Positions 6,314 through 11,251 of a stretch of 11,251 nt of DNA are shown piece by piece. A program made the translations under genes and the position numbers. The stretch covers positions 1 through 11,251 of the forward strand of contig WRCJ01000053.1 of the NCBI GenBank assembly GCA_009784085.1, read 5' to 3'. The stretch is from Oscillospiraceae bacterium (GTDB taxonomy: Bacteria > Bacillota > Clostridia > Oscillospirales > UBA929). The stretch's first letter is position 1, and every line of letters begins with the position of its first letter. The notes under the pieces are model-generated. The model did no database searches, was not told the DNA's origin, and saw only the letters and a list, made by a program, of their open reading frames with translations.

Positions 6314-7495
6314 ATGAATCATCGCATCTTTACATCCGAGTCGGTCACCGAGGGGCATCCTGACAAGGTATGCGACCAGATTGCCGACGGCGTCCTGGAC
6401 GCCATCCTGGCGCAGGATCCCCAGGCGCGGGTGGCCTGCGAAGCCATCGTCACCACCGGTATGGCACTGGTCATGGGCGAGATATCCACGGAGTGCTATG
6501 TGGACATCCCCGCCGTCGCGCGCCGCACAATCCGTCGCATCGGCTACGACAAGGCCGAGCTGGGCTTTGCGAGTTCCATCTGCGCCGTGCTGACCTCCAT
6601 CGACGAGCAGAGCCCGGACATCGATATGGGCGTCAGCGCTTCCTACGAGTTCAAGAGCGGCGGCGATGCCGCCGAACGCATCGGCGCGGGCGACCAGGGC
6701 ATGATGTTCGGTTACGCCTGCGACGAGACGCCGGAGCTCATGCCGGCGCCCATCACGATGGCGCATGCCTTGACCCAGCAACTGGCCAGGGTCCGGCGTT
6801 CGGGGGAACTGCCCTTCCTGCGCCCCGACGGCAAGTCCCAAGTGACCGTGGCCTACGACGGCGATGGCAACATTGCCCGTTGCGAGGCTATCGTCGTGTC
6901 CAGCCAGCATGACGACGTGGACATCGAAACCGTGCGCCGCGGAATCCGGGAGGCCGTCATACACCCGATCATCCCAGGCAAGTTTATTGACGGGGACACA
7001 AAGATATTCATCAATCCCACCGGCCGCTTTGTGGTAGGCGGACCCCAGGGCGATTCCGGTTTGTCCGGGCGCAAGATTATCGTGGACACCTACGGCGGGT
7101 ACGCGCGCCACGGCGGCGGATCGTTTTCGGGCAAAGACCCCACCAAGGTCGACCGCAGTGCGGCTTACATGGCCCGCTACGCCGCCAAAAACCTGGTGGC
7201 CGCCGGCCTGTGCCGCCGTTGCGAGATCGAGCTGGCTTACGCCATCGGCGTGGCGCGCCCGGTCTCCCTGCTGGTGGACACGTTCGGCACCGGCAAGCTG
7301 GACGACGCGGAGCTGGCGGCGCTCCTATCCCGCCATTTCGATTTCCGCCCGGCCAAAATCATCGAGGCACTCGACCTGCGCCGCCCTATCTACACGCAAG
7401 TAGCCTCCTATGGGCACTTCGGCCGCTCGGATTTGGATCTGCCGTGGGAGCGGTTGGATAAGGTGGACGCGTTGCGGAGCGAGGCGAAGATTTGA
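6314..7495 (+). CDS. metK: S-adenosylmethionine synthetase (methionine adenosyltransferase)
   Basis: Makes S-adenosylmethionine from methionine and ATP with release of phosphate and diphosphate; a cytoplasmic tetramer using Mg2+ and K+. Its 393 residues are the normal family length and all parts are present. The N-terminal motif is FTSESVTEGHPDKVCDQIAD (6-25, with His15 and Asp17 of HPDK). The hexapeptide GAGDQG is at 124-129. The phosphate-binding loop GGGSFSGKDPTKVDRSAAY starts at 267; it has Ser270 where GGGAFSGKD is usual, a minor change. The C-terminal domain ends near YGHFGR (366-371). The ATG at 6314 has AAAAGGAGA (6295-6303) upstream. Its TGA overlaps the next gene's TTG start (TTGA, 7492-7495), so metK and wecC are probably translationally coupled. 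Pairing with ahcY covers two of the steps of the activated-methyl cycle; no methionine synthase is seen in the window. Confidence 0.98.
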   Translation: MNHRIFTSESVTEGHPDKVCDQIADGVLDAILAQDPQARVACEAIVTTGMALVMGEISTECYVDIPAVARRTIRRIGYDKAELGFASSICAVLTSIDEQSPDIDMGVSASYEFKSGGDAAERIGAGDQGMMFGYACDETPELMPAPITMAHALTQQLARVRRSGELPFLRPDGKSQVTVAYDGDGNIARCEAIVVSSQHDDVDIETVRRGIREAVIHPIIPGKFIDGDTKIFINPTGRFVVGGPQGDSGLSGRKIIVDTYGGYARHGGGSFSGKDPTKVDRSAAYMARYAAKNLVAAGLCRRCEIELAYAIGVARPVSLLVDTFGTGKLDDAELAALLSRHFDFRPAKIIEALDLRRPIYTQVASYGHFGRSDLDLPWERLDKVDALRSEAKI

Positions 7496-8874
7496 AGCCG
7501 ATACAAACCATTTGCGTGCTGGGGCTGGGATATATCGGCTTGCCCACCGCCGTCGCGCTGGCGGCCGCCGGCTTTACGACGCGCGGCGTGGATATCAAAG
7601 CCGATGTCGTGGAGGCGCTGGCCGCCGGGCAACTGCCCTTTGAGGAGCCCGGCCTGCGGGAAGCCTTCGACGAGGCGCGGGCCGCGGGGGACACGGGGGG
7701 CGCAGGGGGCGCAGGTGTTGCGGGGGCTACAGGGAATCCGGAGGCTACGGGAGGCACAGGGGCTACGGGGCGGTTGTCTTTTGCTACCAGCCCTGCCCCG
7801 TCCGATGCCTTTATCATCACGGTACAAACGCCCCACAAGCCCGATGCCGACGGCGTGGCGCGGGCCGATCTGCGCTTCGTGGAGGCGGCGGCGCGGTCGG
7901 TGGGCGGCGTGCTGTGCCCGGGCAACTTGGTCGTTTTGGAATCCACCGTCCCGCCGGGGACCTGCCGCTGGATGGAGGGCGTGCTGTCTGAGGCTTCCGG
8001 GTTGCCGGCTGGGAGTTTCCATGTGGCCCATTGCCCCGAGAGGGTCATCCCGGGGCGCATCATGCAGGAGCTGCGCGAGAACGATAGGATCATCGGCGCC
8101 GGCGAGGAAAAAGCCGCAAAGTTGGCTGCCGGGATATATCGGCGCGTGGCGTCCGCCGGACGGATACGCATTGCCGACGATCTCACCGCCGAGCTGTGCA
8201 AACTGGCGGAGAACACCTTTCGAGATATCAACATCGCCTACGCCAATGAGTTGTCGGTCGTCGCGGAGCGGCTGGGCATCGACGTGTTCAGGCTGATTGA
8301 ACTGGCCAACTGCCATCCCCGCGTCAACATCCTGCGCCCCGGCGTGGGGGTGGGCGGGCATTGCATCGCGGTCGATCCGTGGTTCATCCACGGCTTGCTG
8401 CCCGATGTAACGCCGCTTATCGAGACCGCCCGCCGGGTCAACGGCCGAAAGCCCCATTACTTGGCGGAAATCATTGCGGCCAGCCTGCCGGCGGGGTTAC
8501 GCGCCTGCGTGCTGGGCCTCGCCTACAAACCGGATGTCGGCGATCTGCGCGAGTCGCCGTCGCTGGTCCTGTGCCATGATTTGCGGGCGCGCGGCTTATC
8601 GGTTACCGTCTGCGAACCGTATGTGGCGGACGATAAAATCGACGGGTTTGCCAATCTCCCCCTGGAGGGCGCGTTGGCGCAAGACTTCCTGGTCGTGGCC
8701 GTCGCGCATACCCTTTTCGGCGCGAACCGGGGGCGCATCGCGGCGCGGCCCCATTACGACTGCGTGGGGCTGTTGGCGCAAGACGCGCGTGAGGCGCATG
8801 GCGAAAATGACGCGCATGAGGTACATGGCGTGCATGGCGCGCGTGACGCGCGTGAGGCGCAGGGCGCATTGTGA
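7492..8874 (+). CDS. wecC: UDP-N-acetyl-D-mannosamine dehydrogenase (WecC-type nucleotide-sugar dehydrogenase) with two repeat-derived insertions
   Basis: Oxidises UDP-ManNAc to UDP-ManNAcA with two NAD+, supplying an acidic sugar for surface polysaccharide. The Rossmann motif is VLGLGYIGLPTA (9-20). The closest motif matches are to E. coli WecC: ESTVPPGT (150-157), AHCPERVIPGRIM (179-191), LCKLAENTFRDINIAYANEL (Lys237, Asn241), LANCHPRVNILRPGVGVGGHCIAVDPWF (catalytic Cys291) and KPDVGDLRESP (346-356). A related UDP-Glc or UDP-GalNAc-type specificity cannot be excluded. The length of 460 exceeds E. coli WecC (about 420) because of two low-complexity pieces: a Gly-X-Y stretch at 66-92, in the loop before the RLSFATS strand, and an Ala/His/Arg/Glu-rich tail at 432-458. 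Each is encoded by nine 9-bp units. The start is TTG at 7492, overlapping the metK stop, with GAGG at 7481-7484 as ribosome site. No wecB epimerase gene is in view. Confidence 0.93.
   Translation: MKPIQTICVLGLGYIGLPTAVALAAAGFTTRGVDIKADVVEALAAGQLPFEEPGLREAFDEARAAGDTGGAGGAGVAGATGNPEATGGTGATGRLSFATSPAPSDAFIITVQTPHKPDADGVARADLRFVEAAARSVGGVLCPGNLVVLESTVPPGTCRWMEGVLSEASGLPAGSFHVAHCPERVIPGRIMQELRENDRIIGAGEEKAAKLAAGIYRRVASAGRIRIADDLTAELCKLAENTFRDINIAYANELSVVAERLGIDVFRLIELANCHPRVNILRPGVGVGGHCIAVDPWFIHGLLPDVTPLIETARRVNGRKPHYLAEIIAASLPAGLRACVLGLAYKPDVGDLRESPSLVLCHDLRARGLSVTVCEPYVADDKIDGFANLPLEGALAQDFLVVAVAHTLFGANRGRIAARPHYDCVGLLAQDAREAHGENDAHEVHGVHGARDAREAQGAL
7687..7767. repeat. In-frame 9-bp repeat array inside wecC, 9 units (collagen-like Gly-X-Y)
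   Basis: Nine degenerate 9-bp units, for example GGGGGCGCA, GGGGCTACA and GGGGCTACG, give the triplets GDT, GGA, GGA, GVA, GAT, GNP, EAT, GGT, GAT. The register is in frame with wecC. In E. coli WecC the aligned position is a short turn (EGG then FLRAST), so the array is an insertion of roughly 27 residues in a surface loop. Confidence 0.88.
8785..8865. repeat. In-frame 9-bp repeat array at the wecC 3' end, 9 units
   Basis: Nine 9-bp units with approximate consensus GCG-CRT-GRS give the triplets ARE, AHG, END, AHE, VHG, VHG, ARD, ARE, AQG, followed by Ala-Leu and the stop. The sequence differs from the internal wecC array, but unit length and copy number are the same. The last units supply GAGG (8854-8857) and AGGG (8861-8864), the only purine-rich sites before the GTG of the next gene. 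Confidence 0.88.
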
Positions 8875-9641
8875 TCCTGCTCGCCGTAGGGGATGTGGTG
8901 GGGGAACCCGGTTTGCGCATGGTGGAGGAACACCTGCATGCGTTGCGTGTGCTGTATAGCGTCGATCTGGCCGTGGTCAACGGCGAAAACGCCGATCTCC
9001 TCGGTATCCGCCCCGCGCAGGCCGACAGGCTGTTCATGGCCGGCGCCGATGTGGTGACGCTGGGCAACCATACGTGGAACAGGAAGGAGATCGTCCGGTA
9101 TCTCGATGAAAAATCGACGCTCCTGCGCCCGGCGAATTTCCCGCCGCAGAACCCGGGCGCGGGGTGTTGCGTGGTCACCACAAGCCGGGGCGCCCGCGTG
9201 GGCGTCATGTCGCTGGTGGGGCGTTGCCTGATGGATTTTCACCCGGACAGCCCCTTTTCGACAGCCGAGCGGCTGTTGCCCACATTGGACGCCGACGTTG
9301 TCGTGGTGGACATCCACGCCGAGGCCACCAGCGAAAAGGCGGCCATGGCCTACCACTTGGACGGCCGCGCGCAAGCCTTGTTCGGGACGCATACCCATGT
9401 GCAGACCGCCGATGAGCGGATACTTCCGGGGGGGTTGGGCTTTATCACCGACCTGGGCATGACCGGCCCCGTCCACTCGGTGCTGGGCGTCAAGCCCGAG
9501 CAATCGCTGGCTGGCTTTCGCGGCGATGTGCCCCGGCGGTTCGAGGCGGCCGGGGGCGCATGCAAACTGGAAGGCGCCCTCTTCGACATCGACGAGGCCG
9601 CGGGCCGCTGCCGGAAAATCCAGCGCGTCGGCATCATGTAG
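8871..9641 (+). CDS. ymdB: YmdB-family metallophosphoesterase (TIGR00282 type)
   Basis: Calcineurin-like dinuclear metal phosphodiesterase. B. subtilis YmdB hydrolyses cyclic nucleotides and influences biofilm and motility gene expression; substrates elsewhere in the family are less clear. The 256 residues match the usual length. Metal ligands are recognisable: Asp8 in VGDVVGEPG, Glu39 and Asn40 in NGEN, Asn66 and His67 in GNHTWN, His149 in DIHAEATSEK, and His174/His176 in GTHTHVQTAD. The C-terminal signature ITDLGMTGP (192-200) is also present. The start is GTG at 8871, overlapping the wecC stop in a GTGA junction, so translation probably depends on ribosomes finishing wecC. The nearest purine site, AGGG at 8861-8864, lies in the wecC repeat array. 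No clear terminator follows. Confidence 0.95.
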   Translation: MILLAVGDVVGEPGLRMVEEHLHALRVLYSVDLAVVNGENADLLGIRPAQADRLFMAGADVVTLGNHTWNRKEIVRYLDEKSTLLRPANFPPQNPGAGCCVVTTSRGARVGVMSLVGRCLMDFHPDSPFSTAERLLPTLDADVVVVDIHAEATSEKAAMAYHLDGRAQALFGTHTHVQTADERILPGGLGFITDLGMTGPVHSVLGVKPEQSLAGFRGDVPRRFEAAGGACKLEGALFDIDEAAGRCRKIQRVGIM

Positions 9642-9720
9642 GCATCGGAATGGATTTATAAGTTACTAAAATTTACATAACTCCCCGCGCCCTATCTGGC
9701 AAATTTTTTTATCAAAGGGC

Positions 9721-9749
9721 TAGACATGCGCATATTTCTGTGTTAGAAT
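9721..9749 (+). promoter_or_regulatory. Sigma-A-like promoter of the surface-protein gene
   Basis: TAGACA (9721-9726) and TAGAAT (9744-9749) are separated by exactly 17 bp, each one base off consensus. Transcription would start near 9755-9757, giving a leader of about 67 bases before the ATG at 9823. The 181-base gap after ymdB is A+T-rich compared with its surroundings, as expected of a promoter region. This is the clearest promoter in the window and marks the surface protein as a separate transcription unit. Confidence 0.7.
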
Positions 9750-9755
9750 AAACCT

Positions 9756-9774
9756 GGGAGGGGTTCCTCCTTTT
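9756..9774 (+). other. Leader stem-loop followed by a short T-run
   Basis: GGAGG (9757-9761) and CCTCC (9766-9770) form a five-pair stem with loop GGTT, extended by a G.T pair (9756/9771) and followed by TTTT (9771-9774). It starts essentially at the predicted transcription start. An alternative pairing of AACC (9751-9754) with GGTT (9762-9765) would exclude it. It could stabilise the mRNA 5' end or act as a weak attenuator; it is too short to call a terminator with confidence. Confidence 0.35.
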
Positions 9775-9822
9775 AGCGGTATGGTGCGAGTGTTACCAAA
9801 CAGAAGGGATAGTTGAAGGATC

Positions 9823-11211
9823 ATGAAGAAGAGACTATTGGCCTTGGGGCTGTGCTTGGTTCTGGCGCTGGTCTTTTTGCCGACGGCGTTAGCGGATCCG
9901 GTACATACGGGCATGGATGACAACGCTTATCTCGACCTACTCATCGATGGAAGGCTGGACGATGCCGGAATTGTAGAAGCCAGGATCGTCGCGTCGGGCG
10001 GCGCCTATATTATCCAAGTGTGGGACAAGTCGGTGTCGGCGTACGTGAAGTTGCCGGATTATGTAGGTTCCTTGGTGGCGGACGGGGCAGTGGTTGCGCC
10101 GGGGTATGAGTCCGCCGTCACGTTCCGGATTATCAACGCGGTTCCCGGGTACGCGGGCGTCAACGTGACCATGCGCACCCAACAGATCGGGATACCCGAA
10201 GTGAACCCGCCCTACACCATCCCCCGCGATAAGAATCAATTTGCCGCGGCTGGCTTGACTAGCCCAATAGACTCCTGGGGCAACTCCCCGCCCGTGGAGC
10301 CTTATCCCGTCAGTTACAAGACGTATCTGCCGGAGTTGTACGACTGGTATCCGGAATACCCGCCCAACGTATTGGATAAAATCCAATACGCCGCCTATGC
10401 GTACGTAACGACGGGGACTAGCAATGCCTACGGTCCTTTCCGCTACGACGCCACAAAGGTGGTGGGGGGGACGACGCATACCTATAACGCCGCCCCCAAA
10501 GCGCCGGGCGGGCTCGGCGCGTACTACAGGTCGTCCGGCTGGATGACGACATGGATGCGGGGCGCCGCTTATCAAGTACCCTCCATATCGATACCGTACG
10601 GCGGAACGCTTTTTGTCCACTATATCTTTTCCTGGGATGGCCATATCGCCGAGCAGGGTTCGACGATGAGCGTTGTGGCGCCGTCCAACTCCATCCTTTC
10701 GATGTTTACGGAACCAAGGAACGCGACGGACCCCTTTGTGGAAAGGCGCGATAACGGGGATGGCACGGTCGATTACCTCATTCCGGACAACTACTATCAG
10801 CTGTCCCGGGGAGCCTTTGAGTGGATCGCGGGCATTACCCCCTTCGGGCCGCCGGTATCGCCGCCTCCGGAGTCGCCGTCCGGGCCGCCGGAGTCTGATA
10901 CCCCGCCGTCCGGGGATGAAAGCCCAACCGAAACTATCCCAGAGTCCGAGCCGCCGCTCGCCTCGCCGTATACCGATCCGCCGCCCGATTCGCCGATTAT
11001 CGGTTCGGAAACGCCCCCCGAAATAGAGAGCTTGCCCCCTGATTCCGAACCACCTATCGGCCCGTTGCCTACGCCTAGTCCGAATATGCCGATCACCGGC
11101 GGCACGAATTTGGCCAATCTATTCTTCGTCGGTTTGTTCTTGTTCGGCATCGGCCTCATCTTCCTCAAGAGCCGCAAGAAAGACGACAAAGAAAAACACC
11201 AGACGTCGTAA
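9823..11211 (+). CDS. Putative sortase-anchored surface protein with Pro-rich stalk, unknown function
   Basis: The 462 residues begin with a classical signal peptide (MKKRLLALGLCLVLALVFLP, probable cut TALA|DP after residue 24). An ectodomain of about 310 residues follows, rich in Tyr, Pro, Gly and Trp, whose fold I do not recognise. It contains one Asp/Asn/Gly loop (DNGDGTVD, 310-317) that could bind Ca2+. Residues about 343-420 form a Pro/Ser/Glu/Thr-rich stalk. The end is sortase-like: NMPITGG (421-427; Met in place of Leu in LPXTG), a membrane helix (about 431-448), then KSRKKDDKEKHQTS. Family knowledge suggests covalent attachment to peptidoglycan after cleavage between Thr and Gly. It has its own promoter at 9721-9749. 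The ribosome site is not ideal: GAAGGA (9815-9820) is only 2 bases from the ATG and AAGGGA (9804-9809) is 13 away. No sortase gene is in the window. Confidence 0.88.
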   Translation: MKKRLLALGLCLVLALVFLPTALADPVHTGMDDNAYLDLLIDGRLDDAGIVEARIVASGGAYIIQVWDKSVSAYVKLPDYVGSLVADGAVVAPGYESAVTFRIINAVPGYAGVNVTMRTQQIGIPEVNPPYTIPRDKNQFAAAGLTSPIDSWGNSPPVEPYPVSYKTYLPELYDWYPEYPPNVLDKIQYAAYAYVTTGTSNAYGPFRYDATKVVGGTTHTYNAAPKAPGGLGAYYRSSGWMTTWMRGAAYQVPSISIPYGGTLFVHYIFSWDGHIAEQGSTMSVVAPSNSILSMFTEPRNATDPFVERRDNGDGTVDYLIPDNYYQLSRGAFEWIAGITPFGPPVSPPPESPSGPPESDTPPSGDESPTETIPESEPPLASPYTDPPPDSPIIGSETPPEIESLPPDSEPPIGPLPTPSPNMPITGGTNLANLFFVGLFLFGIGLIFLKSRKKDDKEKHQTS

Positions 11212-11241
11212 CGCAGGCGCAAACGCAAGCGCAAGCGTAAC
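11212..11241. repeat. 6-bp tandem repeat, 5 units, after the surface-protein stop
   Basis: Units CGCAGG, CGCAAA, CGCAAG, CGCAAG and CGTAAC begin at the first base after the stop codon. The unit differs in sequence and length from the other arrays in the window. The window ends 10 bases later, so I cannot say what follows. Confidence 0.85.
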
Positions 11242-11251
11242 ACATGGCACA

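Noticed and set aside
9661..9720. Terminator after ymdB
   Set aside because: AGTTA/TAACT (9661-9682) and GCCCT/AGGGC (9689-9720) are five-pair stems with loops of 12 and 22 bases, and the T7 run lies inside the second loop rather than after a stem.
11212..11241. CRISPR or attachment-site repeat at the window end
   Set aside because: Six-base contiguous units without spacers; a simple tandem repeat.

Overview
The window is G+C-rich and reads almost entirely left to right. The gene set suggests a Gram-positive-type bacterium, most likely an uncultured high-G+C member of the Bacillota (Clostridia). The reasons are a class A penicillin-binding protein with a Pro-rich tail, a surface protein with a sortase-type C-terminus (MPITG, membrane helix, basic tail), a YmdB-family phosphodiesterase, a putative lipoprotein and strong GGAGG-type ribosome binding sites. 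The assignment is inferred from gene content; no 16S or marker comparison was possible.

Layout. Bases 2-1159 hold the C-terminal third of a P2-type (Ca2+-ATPase-like) cation pump whose 5' part lies outside the window. After a 10-bp tandem repeat comes a run of perfect or near-perfect stem-loops (about 1219-1379). It resembles the structured end of an IS200/IS605-type element, or an orphan omega/HEARO-type RNA element with no nuclease gene. It sits across the 5' end of a putative lipoprotein gene of unknown function (1220-2350) and leaves that gene's true start unclear. A bifunctional PBP1A gene follows (2440-4938) with its own extended -10 promoter candidate.

Next comes a compact block: S-adenosylhomocysteinase (ahcY, 4993-6231), S-adenosylmethionine synthetase (metK, 6314-7495), a WecC-type UDP-N-acetyl-D-mannosamine dehydrogenase (7492-8874) and a YmdB-type metallophosphoesterase (8871-9641). 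metK/wecC and wecC/ymdB overlap by 4 bases, through TTGA and GTGA, so these three are probably translationally coupled. AhcY and MetK are two steps of the activated-methyl cycle. WecC, PBP1A and the final surface protein concern the cell envelope. A sigma-A-like promoter (TAGACA, 17 bp, TAGAAT) precedes the surface protein gene (9823-11211).

The least ordinary feature is the local repeat pattern. Short tandem arrays of different unit sequence (6, 8, 9 or 10 bp) sit at or just past the 3' end of five of the seven genes: ATPase, pbp1A, ahcY, wecC and the surface protein gene. The wecC gene also carries a second, internal array encoding collagen-like Gly-X-Y triplets. Both wecC arrays have nine 9-bp units. 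The arrays share no sequence, so they look locally generated rather than dispersed copies of one element. I see no CRISPR array, rRNA, tRNA, intact transposase or clear rho-independent terminator.
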